Source of the DNA: Calliopum simillimum
Taxonomy: Eukaryota > Arthropoda > Insecta > Diptera > Lauxaniidae
NCBI GenBank assembly: GCA_951812925.1
Contig: OX638372.1
Location: forward strand, 70,945,407 to 71,009,406
DNA length: 64,000 nt
Reading direction: 5' to 3'
Below, in pieces: positions 1 through 10,517 of the stretch. The position numbers and the translations under genes were made by a program. The notes beneath the pieces are model-generated. The model made no database searches, was not told the origin of the DNA, and saw only the letters and a program-made list of their open reading frames with translations. Positions within the stretch are counted from its first letter, which is position 1. Each line of letters starts with the position of its first letter.

Positions 1-274
1 ATGCATTGATAGATTTATATGTAAATCGATCTTTGCAAATATATGACTAAAAGTTCAATTAAATAAAATCATTTTTCAATATAAAATGTCATTAAGTAAC
101 ACACTTAAAAAATTCTTAAAGTTATTTGGGAGAACACGCCCTGATAAGGTGGAAACACCTGCAATCGGTATTGAATTTGTTCCAAAGGAACAACTATACC
201 AAATATCAATAAATAACACAAAACAACAATTATGATATATCAATACGTATTAACACACAAATAAAACTGGCAAA

Positions 275-362
275 AAGTCGGCTTCGCAGCCGGGCAAGGC
301 TGGTGCAGTGGTCCCGACTTCTGCTACCAACCTGGAGATCCTTGGTTCGTCTCCCGCCCAGA
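275..362 (+). other. tRNA-like segment with RNA polymerase III box A and box B, unit 1
   Basis: TGGTGCAGTGG at 301-311 fits the eukaryotic tRNA box A pattern and GGTTCGTCTCC at 344-354 is close to box B; spacing is normal for a tRNA gene. A perfect 5-pair hairpin (279-283 with 288-292) precedes it. A cloverleaf cannot be drawn with confidence, so this is read as a tRNA-derived SINE-type promoter head and not a tRNA gene. The more diverged copy near 24.3 kb has a better box B (GTTCAACTC), which argues that a box B is an ancestral feature of the family. Confidence 0.6.
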
Positions 363-443
363 CCAAAAACACAAAAAGTTTTCAAACTTGCAATTTTTCA
401 ATTATAATTAATTTAGTAAAATAAATATAATTATAATTACAAC

Positions 444-507
444 AAAAAATAGTCTGATGAGTCTTTGTGGCGAAAGACGAAACATATGTCACTATAGCCG
501 TGTTTTT
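444..507 (+). ncRNA. Type I hammerhead ribozyme, copy 1
   Basis: The full conserved core is present: CTGATGA at 454-460, stem II of six perfect pairs (461-466 with 473-478, loop GTGGCG), GAAA at 479-482, then a very short stem III (C483-G488, A484-U487) after the A482-U489 pair, and C490 as cleavage-site base. Cleavage is predicted between 490 and 491. Stem I is formed by 449-453 and 491-495 (five perfect pairs); an asymmetric internal loop follows and an A5/U5 helix (444-448 with 503-507) extends it. Open stem I makes this type I. Such a short stem III usually cleaves best as a dimer, which fits the tandem layout. Confidence 0.9.
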
Positions 508-819
508 AATCCGTTCCTTGATTTGTCATAATTATGTGTTAGAAAAATGCATTGATAGATTTATATGTAAATCGATCTTTGCAAATATATGACTAAAAGT
601 TCAATTAAATAAAATCATTTTTCAATATAAAATGTCATTAAGTAACACACTTAAAAAATTCTTAAAGTTATTTGGGAGAACACGCCCTGAAAGGTGGAAA
701 CACCTGCAATCGGTATTGAATTTGTTCCAAAGGAACAACTATACCAAATATCAATAAATAACACAAAACAACAATTATGATATATCAATACGTATTAACA
801 CTCAAATAAAACTGGCAAA

Positions 820-907
820 AAGTCGGCTTCGCAGCCGGGCAAGGCTGGTGCAGTGGTTACGACTTCTGCTACCAACCTGGAGATCCTTGGTTCGTCTCCC
901 GCCCAGA
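820..907 (+). other. tRNA-like segment with box A and box B, unit 2
   Basis: Second copy of the tRNA-like segment: box A at 846-856 and box B at 889-899. It differs from unit 1 mainly just after box A (TTAC in place of TCCC). Pol III transcription from here would run into the ribozyme of the same unit about 100 bases downstream. Confidence 0.6.
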
Positions 908-988
908 CCAAAAACACAAAAAGTTTTCAAACTTGCAATTTTTCAATTATAATTAATTTAGTAAAATAAATATAATTATAATTACAAC

Positions 989-1052
989 AAAAAATAGTCT
1001 GATGAGTCTTTGTGGCGAAAGACGAAACATATGTCACTATAGCCGTGTTTTT
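989..1052 (+). ncRNA. Type I hammerhead ribozyme, copy 2
   Basis: Identical in sequence to the first copy, 545 bases downstream: core CTGATGA at 999-1005, six-pair stem II, GAAA, two-to-three-pair stem III and predicted cleavage between 1035 and 1036. All core residues known to be needed for hammerhead catalysis are intact in both copies. Confidence 0.9.
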
Positions 1053-1163
1053 AATCCGTTCCTTGATTTGTCATAATTATGTGTTAGAAAAATGCATTGA
1101 TAGATTTATATGTAAATCGATCTTTGCAAATATATGACTAAAAGTTCAATTAAATAAAATCAT

Positions 1164-1500
1164 AATTTAATAAATATTTTAATTTCCTTTAGTGTGCATT
1201 TACACAAGGAAATTTCTTTGATAAATTTTTTTAGCTTGTTGGCAAGAGGGAAAAACGTGAATTGACGAGTACACAGTTTGTCGTACTCGGAATTTCTCTT
1301 TTATTCTGTTCGCTTGCGGAAATATTTTGTCATTACTTTTTATTTTTATTCGTTATTCCGACAAACGGTTGACGTGTTATAAAAAAATAAAATTTTTTCT
1401 TTAAATTTTTTATTTCAAAAAAATTTTGAAATAAAAAATTTTTTAACGAAATTTTCGTCCTGAGCTAAAATCATTATTCTTTGGCAAAACATTTGTTTTT
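1164..1500. other. No recognisable feature
   Basis: AT-rich sequence after the tandem array breaks off. A short inverted motif (AAAAATTTT-rich, 1385-1445) is visible. No gene or known repeat was recognised. Confidence 0.4.
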
Positions 1501-1971
1501 ATGTATAAAACGCATTTTGATACATACGGTCCAATAGTAGATCAAGCCGGTGTTTTTACCAAGGATTTGAACAGCGGTGTTCAAAAAACCTTACTTATTA
1601 AACCAAATGTTGTGGTAATTCAACATGGGCTATTAACACAGTCTCAAAGTATACAGACAATAGATAATATAACTGGTCAATGCAGAAATTTGTTCAACTT
1701 AATTCATATATGTCTAAATAATTCTTTTTTTTAGATTAATTACAATCAAACTCTAAAAGGATCATTCCGGAACATGAAATTGGCAAGCCAATTCTTTTGT
1801 CCTCAGTTCAGAAATCCTGTAATTCCGATTATCATTATTTAACAAAATTAATGCCAGCTGCAGAAGCTATAAACTTACTGGGCAGGGCTTTTGCCGATGA
1901 TAGTCGCATTGGTGATACCAAGGTTGCTATTCTGGCTAAGACAGCAGAAAGTCTTTCTCAGCTCAGGATTT
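1501..1971 (+). pseudogene. Unrecognised coding-like fragment in two frames
   Basis: An open frame from ATG 1501 to 1734 (77 residues) and a second open stretch from about 1740 to 1971 in another frame (ending NLLGRAFADDSRI...LSQLRI) both look like ordinary protein rather than chance translation. A pyrimidine-rich stretch and AG at 1724-1734 resemble a 3' splice site, but the second frame has a stop at 1737, so a clean two-exon model does not work. The last residues run into a repeat shared with 12360-12455. I do not recognise the family. It may be a decayed exon pair or part of an unknown transposon. Confidence 0.25.
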
Positions 1972-2052
1972 AAAACTCTCAAAAATCCAATACCGGCTTC
2001 ACGGCGGTCTTCGGCCGCGGATCAGTCTATAATATATCCATCACCTAGTTTG
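1955..2052 (-). repeat. Inverted copy of the GC-rich core found at 12360-12455
   Basis: The reverse complement of this stretch matches 12360-12455 closely, including the GC palindrome around CGCGGCCGAAG and the sequence leading to AATCCTGAGCTG. In the second location the core lies inside a hAT-type MITE, so this is probably a fragment of a related element. Confidence 0.7.
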
Positions 2053-3368
2053 CTAGCAAAATTCCAAATTTCCGTTGTTGTTGTTCATGAAAATTTATTT
2101 GGCTTACTTTTTTGTTTTCCTATTAAAAATGAGCTAATGAAAGAAATGAGGTATAAATTGCATATCAAATCGAATGAAATTGATTAGGATTCCATTATTT
2201 GTTACAAAAGCTAAAGGTTAATCAGACATTTTTGGAAAAATAGTGTTTTAAAAATAAAAAACTGGTCAAAATTTTTGAAAATACGCCATATCTCGAAAAT
2301 GTTGACTCGGATTTAAAATTTTTGTACAACGATTTTCTAGTTGGTTAAAATACCTTTGATATGACACCAGTATTATCTTTCGATGGCTATATTTTCAAAA
2401 GTAGATCCGATCAGACATTTTTGATTACATATTCTTTCTTAAAATTAAAAGCGTAATAAGCCAAATTAGGTTTAAAAAAAAATATTAACAGTCGATAATC
2501 TAACATTAAGCCCAGCTGTTTTATGATAAAAAATTATAAACTAGCAATAAAATAAAATTTCTCTTAATTCTTCACTTTTCACACAATAAAAACCTAACAG
2601 CAAGCAACTAATAGCTTTAAGATCGCTCTAAGATCTCCTACGTAGCTGGTATTAAAAGTCGTATTTATAAAGACGGAAAAGAGCTTTCTAAATGCTACCA
2701 GAATACCGAAACATCTTCGTTACTACTTTCGTAGCAGTGAAGACTGTGATGAGCTGTTTGACAGCTCTAATACTGTTGCCAGAATAGCCCTATAACAGTG
2801 TATCTGATAGTGATTTTGAATTCCAGAAACACAAGAATCCTTTTTAAGTGGGGTAATTGGTAACACTTATGAATCAATGTCAAATACTCCAAACATGAAC
2901 ATTAAGGGCGTGTGCCAAATCGAAACTTTTTCCTTAAGCAAATAGGGGTGAAAAAATATTTCACTCTGGTGACTAAATTTTTGTATTTTTGCTGTGCCAA
3001 ATAGATTACAAATTCTGACTGATTCAATTTTTGACATTCCAACAAATCTAAGTTTTCCGAAAAACTTTTTTGTACGATTTTCTTCAATTACAGAAAATAA
3101 AGGTAAAAAATATATGATGAATGAGCTGGGTCACTAAAGAACGCAGTTGTGGAGCTAATTTTTAGTGAAAAAGCATGACCCAAATGTCCCAAAAGATAGT
3201 TTATATCTACTTAAATAATTAAAAATAAAAAAAATAAGCCATTTATCGAAAATGTTTTTTTATTTATTAAAAAACACCATTTTGGAAGTTTATTTCTTAA
3301 AAATAATATTGGCCGAATGTAAGATTAGCGGTCACGGCACTCATTTATTCAACAGCCAAAAAGCAAAA
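2053..3368. other. Long stretch without a recognised feature
   Basis: AT-rich sequence with only short, compositionally random open frames on both strands. No splice-bounded exon, RNA gene or transposon end was recognised. Confidence 0.4.
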
Positions 3369-3810
3369 TTACTTATCGCCATGATATTTGACTTGATTTC
3401 TTTTTATCCTAAGCGGTGCTATCGGACCGCTTAACGCAATTGAATTTGTTGTTTTAGATTGCGCTAACTTTGTGCTTGCAATAACTTCAAGTTCCTGAAG
3501 GATAATTTTATTATGCGGTGCTACAATTGGCACAGCATTTGTCGTTACTTGTAATGCTGTTGCATTTATGCTTTCAATAGCTAAAACTTGTGGGCGTTTG
3601 GTTGAATGCGAATTTGTTAGCAATCCAACACTAACCGCACTGCCACCAGCAGTAAAACCAGGGGAGCCAGTAAAACATCATATAACACCACTTAAAGCGG
3701 ACGCATGCGATTCAGGTGTAGTAGATTATAAGCTCGTAGCACTTGTCACTGATGCAGCTGCAGCAGAAACTGAACCACTACTAGCTGCTCCATTTGATAT
3801 TCACGAATAA
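3369..3810 (-). pseudogene. Ser/Ala/Thr-rich minus-strand reading frame with two stops
   Basis: Read on the minus strand from 3810, one frame gives a low-complexity Ala/Ser stretch (SNGAASSGSVSAAAASVTS), a stop, more Ser/Pro/Gly-rich sequence, a second stop, and then an open run of about 85 residues to 3369. Such homopolymer-rich composition is typical of insect regulatory proteins. Base composition is clearly less AT-rich than the surroundings, which supports former coding use. No domain is recognised; the plus-strand open frame here is the shadow of this one. Confidence 0.35.
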
Positions 3811-5690
3811 CTGTTTTCCTTATTTGTAATGCTGATATTTTTTTTATTTTTGAAAAAAATTTTATGTTTCATTTTAAATTTTTTATTGACATTTTTTAAT
3901 TTGTTTGTTGCCCCACATTTTCTATTTCGATTGTCACAATTTTCAGTAGCCCCTGGGGCTAGTACAAATTTTGACACAACAATTTCACCTCATATGCTTC
4001 AAAAATTGTATTTGGGACGTCAGAATTTGTATAGGTGAGTGAAATGTTTTCGATTGGCACAGGCCCTAAGTCAGATTTAAAAAGGAAGAGCCTCGCAAAT
4101 TCTGATAGTGATAACGATGGTGATTTTTCGCATCTACCTAAAAAAGCGAACCTACATAAAGATGAAGCATATTGGTTGCTGGCACAGCAGGATACTAATG
4201 TCGTTTTCCATTGGGAAATCTAGATTTTGCCTTTAGATCAAAAGTTCTTCTTGCTGAATGGAACACGAAAACAGAGCAAGTTTTATGTTTTTGCTGGGGC
4301 GGATGACGGGTACAAATGTTTTGACATTTGTGGCAACAAACAAGGTTGTAGTGGTGTATTACTTCGTCAAATTATTTGACGTTCGAGTTTTTAAAAACAA
4401 ACGCAATTATTCGAAAAGAGGGAAACAATTTCTTTACAACTTTTACCTATGCTTTATTATATGCTTCCTTTTTAATCAGCACAATCAGAAATATGAAATA
4501 TGCAAGCCCCTTTGTACCTCAATGTCTTGAACGTAGTTTATATTTATTGCCTAATATACGATTCCGCGAAGCATTAACATTTGCCTCCAATTGATTGGCG
4601 TAGTTGTTCAAAATTATTTTTCGCTTCCTCCATAAGTTGTCTTCTAACCGAGTTCTTGTTGAGCGCCATTCACAGCCTTCTCCGAACTTCCCAGATAATA
4701 CTGTGTCATCTGCATAGTTTGAGTTGAAGTCAATTATCCGTTTTTTTTTTTTTTTTTTTTCATTGCAACAATCAAAAAATAATTTTGTTTACTTTTTATA
4801 AATTAAAAATATTTTCTAATTGTCAAATGATGCTGCCACTTTGGCACTTGCCCTACATGCTTGTAATAGTCTGAGTGCGAGCAAATGAAATCTGAGGAAA
4901 AATCTAGATTTGAAAAAATTGATCTGAGATCAAAAAATTTTGCTCTAGATTTTCCAATGGAACGCAAATTGTAATAGATTTTGATCTAGATCAAAAAAAG
5001 ATTGCTCTTTTTTGCCCAATGGAAATCGACATAAGCGTGGGACGAAAATGATGATGAAAATGACGTATTTCAAATAAAAAATTGAAAAAAAAAACAAATT
5101 TATGCAACTTGTTAAAATTAAATAAATGTAGACCAATTTTAAACTAATATGGCTCATCTTGTTGGTAATTGAACTAAGGAAAAACCCAATAGCTTAGATT
5201 TATGCAGTTTTTGAAAAAAGTATGTTAAACAATTCATGACAAAAATAGTAATTTTCATTTCTTTTGACCTTACGTTTGTTGTGACAGGTTTTGAAACACA
5301 GAAAAACTTTAATTTTGTGTGTAAACGCAAAATAAATTCACGAAAGGAAATAGACAAGAATTTTTTTCATAGAATTTCCTAGTATAAATGCGGACTTAGC
5401 AATTTTATATTCACTTTGTCCTTCCGTTTGTAACGCAGAAAAGGAGGCGTGTCAAATTTAGAAAAGTATATATATTGATGATCAGCGTCACCTCCTGAGT
5501 CGATATAGCCATGTCCGTGTAGCTGGCTGGGTGTGCGTGGAAATACATTTTCTGAGAGAACTGACCAAGATAATTCAATGAATTTGGTACACTACCTCCG
5601 TCGTTAAAATTAGCTCATAGGATTGAAAATGAGCGAAATCGGTCAACGGGCACGCCTTCCGCCCATACAAAATATATTCATAAGCAACGA
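3811..5690. other. Mostly unassigned; weak open frames and a poly-T tract
   Basis: Contains a 62-codon plus-strand open frame at 4035-4223 with an acidic Ser/Asp stretch (SDSDNDGDFS), a weakly hydrophobic frame at 4376-4594, and a run of about 22 T at 4740-4760. None shows a recognisable domain or good splice borders. Around 5470-5540 the phrase leading to AGCCATGTCCGTG resembles decayed dispersed repeats common in flies. Confidence 0.3.
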
Positions 5691-5706
5691 TTGAAAGTGA
5701 GCTGCC

Positions 5707-8086
5707 GATAAGAGTAAGGCGGCCAACTTTCCAAAAAGTCAATGCGGGACATTACTGTGGTGTTGATGAGGGGGGGGGAGGGGTTAAAGGCATATGAAAT
5801 GTGGTGCACTTAAATAAAGAAAAACATACGTTTCGTATTATGACAATATTTATATTTTATTTTTGAAATCATATTTTTCACAAGAGTGACACATTTTTAC
5901 CAATTCTGGGTTTTCATTTAGGATGTTGTAGAAGTTTTTGCAACTGTCCATGTTAAAATTTAGAACAAGCATTGCGTGTTATGTATCAACTTTCAACGAT
6001 GTTTTTTCCGATGTCCAAAAGGCATTTTTTAAAGAGAATACTCTTTCTGTTGGTGCATTTGTTCCTGGAAAACAAAGAAGGTACTGGACGGCGGATAGGC
6101 AATTTTTAAATGGGACTCCGTTGTCTTAAAAATTTTGGAACACCTCCACCCATCGTTGTTCCTTATAACTCTTCACCTCCTCCCATCTCTTCAGGACATC
6201 GTGGTTCACATAATTTGAAACGTAGTTTATTTCGTCAAACAAGCTATCTTCGTTTAAAGTCGTAGCCGACGAAGGCATATGCACCAATAGTTGTTTGTAA
6301 GTCTGCTGTACATCGGGCCATTTCAAACTTTGTTTTAATAGGATCCAAGCATATGTTTTAAAATCACTGTATTGGTGAATATACTTTTGAAGGTATTGGA
6401 TGCAATTGTGATAAAAGTTACGAATCTGTCCCATAAAATAATTGTGGGTGATTTGACCGCTATCTACAAATTTTGTTAGATCATTTCTTATAGTCAAAGG
6501 AACAGAAAACTGGGAAACTTCTGTAAAACTAATTTTGTCTGCTTCCATCGTTTTTACGGAATTGTTAAATACAGATGCTTGTACATGAACAAATTTTAAC
6601 CACAGCTCTGAGCATTCATTAGTCTAAAATTTATGTAGTACATTTGGGCACTTTTCTTGCGATAAAAAGTATGACTTCAGTGGTGAATACATTTGTAAAA
6701 TTCTCTTAACTGCAGGCGAAAGTGTAAGCCACCTAGTTTTACTATATCCCAAAATTTTTTTATATTGCACTTCTGCTTCTTCGCAAAAATCTTTAAGATT
6801 TTCTACGCGCACAGTGTATATATAAAAGTACAAATAAATCTTCGAAACTATATGTTCAATGTCCACTGGTAACACATCTGCGGCTGTTTGAATAGCATTG
6901 TGTGCGATATGAGCTGCGCAGCCTACACCAACTATTGGTTTTTCTAAACCTTCTTGAAATTTTCTAAAAACATTACATTGACCCTCACGTTGAGCCCCGC
7001 CGAAATTTGTATTTGCATTATCTGCACAAAATCCGACAACTTTCTCTTTAAGATTGTGCTTTTCAAGAATATCCATCAAAGAATCGTATACAATAACTGC
7101 GGTCTCGCCAGGTAAATTCACCAGATCCAATATTTTGACTTTGTGCCTGTTTTAGGGTGAAAGTACCTCACAAGCGTTGGAAATATTTAAATGTCTTTAT
7201 GGTTCGAAGCATCCGTAAATAGATAGACATAAGTGACGTCGTTAAGTTCCGCCTTAAGAATATCTGAAGAATACGGTGCAATCACGTTCTTTGCAATAGC
7301 TTCGCACTTGGTTTTCCCGCAGGAACATTTTTTATCAAATTGCATTCCATCGAACGAAAACTTTGACTGTGACATACCGTATGTAAAGCCCACAAACTTT
7401 CGGCTTTTGCCAGCTCTGCTTCTTTCTCACCATATTTTTCTTGACGGAAGTAAGTTTTGACTGATAAAGACGTACTGGCAGAAGTTAGTGCTTTTTTATG
7501 CTTGTCTGATGTGAAATGCCTTTGGATATCATTTCTGCCTCCGTAAGTGACAGAAAATGTCCCATTACATTTGTTGCAGCGTACTTCCGAGGGTGTAAAA
7601 CCCATTTGTAAGAAAGGGAATTCTTCTTGCAAGTCTTCACTAAATGTACAAGATCGCTTTTACGCGTTCGGTGACATTTTTTAAATAAAACAAAAATTTG
7701 TGTGTTTCCTTCGTGGTAGTGAGGCTGGTGCAGTGAAAAAATTTATCAAAAACTTTGTCTTAAATAAATTCCAACTCAAGTTTATATTTAATTTTGTTTT
7801 CGTCAAAATCACAAGAGATGAGAAAAGCAAATTAAAGTTATCGATAATGATAGGTTCCATTTAGCAATACACACACTTGGCTGTGTTCAGCCATCGCATG
7901 AGTTGAATAAACATTAAACGAACGCAAAAATGGTAATGTGCACGAGTTGAGATTGTAAAAAAATATCTAATAAGAGCAAATGCGGGACATATACGTAATT
8001 CCGGGACTTTCCGGGAAGAAAAAATCCTGCGGGACAAAAGCCACAAATGCGAGACCTCCGGGACGGTTGGTCACCTTAGATAAGAC
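5707..8086 (-). mobile_element. hAT-superfamily DNA transposon, 2.36 kb, transposase decayed
   Basis: Inverted ends TAAGGCGGCCAAC (from 5715) and the reverse complement TAAGGTGACCAAC (ending 8078) flank the element. Outside them stand near-identical 8 bp target duplications, GATAAGAG at 5707-5714 and GATAAGAC at 8079-8086, the size expected for hAT. The body carries a broken transposase on the minus strand. The sequence on both sides appears to be one Jockey reading frame (ELPIR on the left, NLGSW on the right), so the hAT element probably landed inside a Jockey copy. Confidence 0.8.
6126..7632 (-). pseudogene. hAT transposase pseudogene with BED-type zinc finger
   Basis: Four minus-strand pieces follow each other in transposase order. 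7632-7282 has a BED-like finger (CNKC then H...H in RHFTSDKHKK). 7393-7187 overlaps it in another frame. 7130-6624 holds the hAT core-like stretch GFCADNANTNFGG and a CAAHIAHNAI segment. 6548-6126 gives a helical C-terminal part. At least two frameshifts and stops separate them, so no active protein can be made. Similar proteins in animals are often annotated as zinc finger BED or hAT-derived genes. The hAT assignment is also supported by the inverted ends and 8 bp target duplication around it. Confidence 0.8.
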
Positions 8087-9590
8087 CCAACCTTGGGAGC
8101 TGGGCTCGAAGTGATGAAGAAAAAGCTGATGCTTTTGCAAATCAACCAAATCCTCCCATTCAAGGCTTCATTCCTCCTAATTTGCCATTAAACAGCGATG
8201 TTATGCAATTGAAGTTTCATATTAGCAATGTAAAGGGTGTAGTTCAAGAGATGTGTCCCACAAAAGCTCCTGAGTGCGATTATATAACTCCCAAAATGAT
8301 ATAGGAACTGCCAAATTCAGCTTTTGTCTTTTTAACCAGACTTTTTAATGCTATAATTCAGTATAGGTATTACCCAACAGAGTGGAAAATCTCATTAATA
8401 ACCATGATTCTAAAACCTGGAAAAGATCGTACATTGCCTTCTTCATACAGACCCATCATTCTTTTACCATGCGTATCCAAACTGTTTGAAAAACTAATTT
8501 TATCAAAAATAATACCTTAAGCAACCGAAAAAAATGTATTTCCGGTCCACCAATTCGGTTTCCGAAAACACCACGGAACAATTGAACAGGTTAATAGAAT
8601 TACAAATGAAATAAGGAAGGCTTTCGAACGAAGTGATTACTGTACAGCAGTTTTTCTCGATGTAGCTCAAGAGTTTTATAAAGTATGACATGAAGGCCTT
8701 ATCAATAAAATTAAACACGTACTGCCTTTTAACGTCCACAAAACATTTAGTTCTTATCTGGAAAGCAGGCATTTTAGAATTAGACATAACGGTTTTATTT
8801 CATCACCTTTAAGAATTAATACAGGTGTCCCTCAAGCGTGCTGGGTCCTTTTCTGTACTTACTGTATACCTCTGATTTACCTATTATCGCTGACACAACC
8901 ATATCTACTTTCGCAGATGATACTGCAGTTTTAAGTTGTAGTCGTTGTCCCCTAGAAGAGGCACGAAGACTTCAACTTCATTTAAACTCTATCGAAAAGT
9001 GGTTGCTGCTATGGCGCATAAAAGTAAATGAACAAAAATGCAAGCAGGTTACTTTTACTATTAGGCGAGGTAATTGCTCTGCTATCACATTAAATAACAC
9101 TTCAATCCCTCAATCTGAAAACGTCACATAACTAGGTATTCATTTAGACAGACGGCTAACGTGGCTAAAGCATATTGAAGCCAAAAAATTGCATGTTAAA
9201 CTAAAAGCCTCCAGTCTGCATTGGCTCATAAACGGTCGGTCCCGTCTAAAACTTGAATATAAAATCCTTTTATATACATAAATCCATCACTAAGCCAATT
9301 TGGTTATATGGTATACAGTTATGGGGCAACGGACGCAGTCCAAAATCTTAAGAACCTTTACAGGTGCTCCATGGTATATACGGAACGAACACATAGATCG
9401 GGACCTATGCATCCCCTTGGTTAAAGACGAAATCAACAAATACAAGCAAAACTATGCTGAAAGATTGATGTATCATCCTAATCCATTGGCACGAAGTTTG
9501 AAGAATTTAGAAAATTTCTCCAGACTAAAAAGAAAGGATCGCCCTGCTATAAATATTGTTAGCAATGAGTCATGTTAAGGTGGCTGGGTT
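8079..9590 (+). pseudogene. Jockey-clade non-LTR retrotransposon ORF2 (reverse transcriptase) fragment
   Basis: The translated pieces run through the reverse transcriptase in order: GSWARSDEEKADAFA, KAPECDYI, PGKDR...YRPI, the HQFGFRKHHGT region, VPQA, and the catalytic box TFADDTAVLS near 8910, followed by the thumb and C-terminal region ending about 9576. FADDT is typical of the Jockey clade. Several stops (for example TAG at about 8300, TAA at 8518) and frameshifts break it. It is 5' truncated with respect to a full ORF2 and lacks the endonuclease. No poly(A) tail is obvious. Confidence 0.85.
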
Positions 9591-9601
9591 CTAAAATTGT
9601 A

Positions 9602-9694
9602 TATGCAGCCGGTATCTGGCGCACACTCTTTCTATGCAGCCGGTATCTGGCGCACACTCTTTCTATGCAGCCGGTAACTGGCGCATTCTCTTCG
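9602..9694 (+). repeat. Short tandem repeat, 31 bp unit, three copies
   Basis: Units start at 9602, 9633 and 9664 with TATGCAGCCGGTA; the first two are nearly perfect and the third diverges. Degenerate copies of TATGCAGCC continue to about 9770. It directly follows the Jockey fragment and could be the residue of its 3' region. Confidence 0.85.
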
Positions 9695-9835
9695 GTGGGA
9701 CTTGAAACTGGTATATGCAGCCACTGGCGCATACTCTCTATCTTGTGGTTGTTCCTGCTACAAATGCAGCCAGAACTACTGGCGAAAATTTGTATGCTTT
9801 CTGAAGGATGTACAAGTCCCTATAAACACATTTAA

Positions 9836-10517
9836 AATGAAATTATATATTAGACATAATAATGTTATTTAGGATTAAGATTTTTAAACTTATTGTTAAT
9901 CTCCTAAGAAGAGATGATTCAATAATTAAATGAAGTATTAAAAAAAAAAAAAATGCAACTTTTGGAATATTTTTCACGACAATGCAATCAAAATACACAT
10001 AAATACTACGAATTGTAAGCGCAAGCTCTGAAAAAAAATCTTTGCCAATTCGGACAAGAGGGCGTGGAACCTCCCGTATAAGCAAAAGCTTAAAGACTCT
10101 ATACTGAAAGTGTTTCAGACCATGAAATTATTGTTCCTTGCTATTGACATAATAGAACTGCATTTACAAAATTTTACCGTCATGTCTCAATTTTCAGATA
10201 AATTGACAAATCCAAAATCACGACTTACATCCGCGCGAAAATAAATTAAAAAATTTTTATCGGTCAGAATTTAAAAAAAAAATGTCAAACGATTCAGAAA
10301 AAAGCAATAATTTTAAATCTGAAAAAAATTTTAAAATCAGTCCGGCAGATTTTTTTGTATGCCTGTTTAATTGAGAAAATGTACTAAAAAAACCAAAAAC
10401 CAACCATCTTTAATTACATAAATCTTGCCTAAATCAATACAAAATTAAAAAAACTCTTCACGTGCTTCCATGATGGTAGACCACTTTGACGAAATTGACG
10501 CAGCGCTGCCTGATGGA
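9836..10517. other. Unassigned, with one Helitron-family phrase
   Basis: AT-rich. Around 10040-10090 the words GGGCGTGGAACCTCCC belong to the dispersed repeat family that recurs in this window with GGGCGTGGCACCGCCCAC. Nothing else is recognised. Confidence 0.4.

Larger units (their letters stand above)
1..1163 (+). repeat. Tandem array of ~545 bp units (retrozyme-like, tRNA-like segment plus hammerhead ribozyme)
   Basis: Two full units (1-546 and 547-1091) and the first ~72 bases of a third (1092-1163) stand head to tail and are almost identical, with only a few substitutions or single-base indels. Each unit contains, in order, an AT-rich leader, a short GC hairpin (279-292 in unit 1), a tRNA-like segment with box A and box B matches, an AT-rich spacer, and a hammerhead ribozyme. 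The window begins exactly at the phase where unit 2 begins, so the array may extend upstream. There is no reading frame of note. Predicted self-cleavage sites are 545 bases apart, so a transcript would release a 545-nt monomer. Tandem hammerhead repeats are known from metazoan retrozymes and from Penelope-like element terminal repeats; no Penelope reverse transcriptase or GIY-YIG remnant is visible here. Confidence 0.9.

Noticed and set aside
301..355. A true tRNA gene in the 545 bp unit
   Set aside because: Box A and box B are present but acceptor, D and anticodon stems do not form a cloverleaf.
9572..9835. 87-codon open frame over the TATGCAGCCGG repeat
   Set aside because: It is a translation of a 31 bp tandem repeat and has no coding signature.
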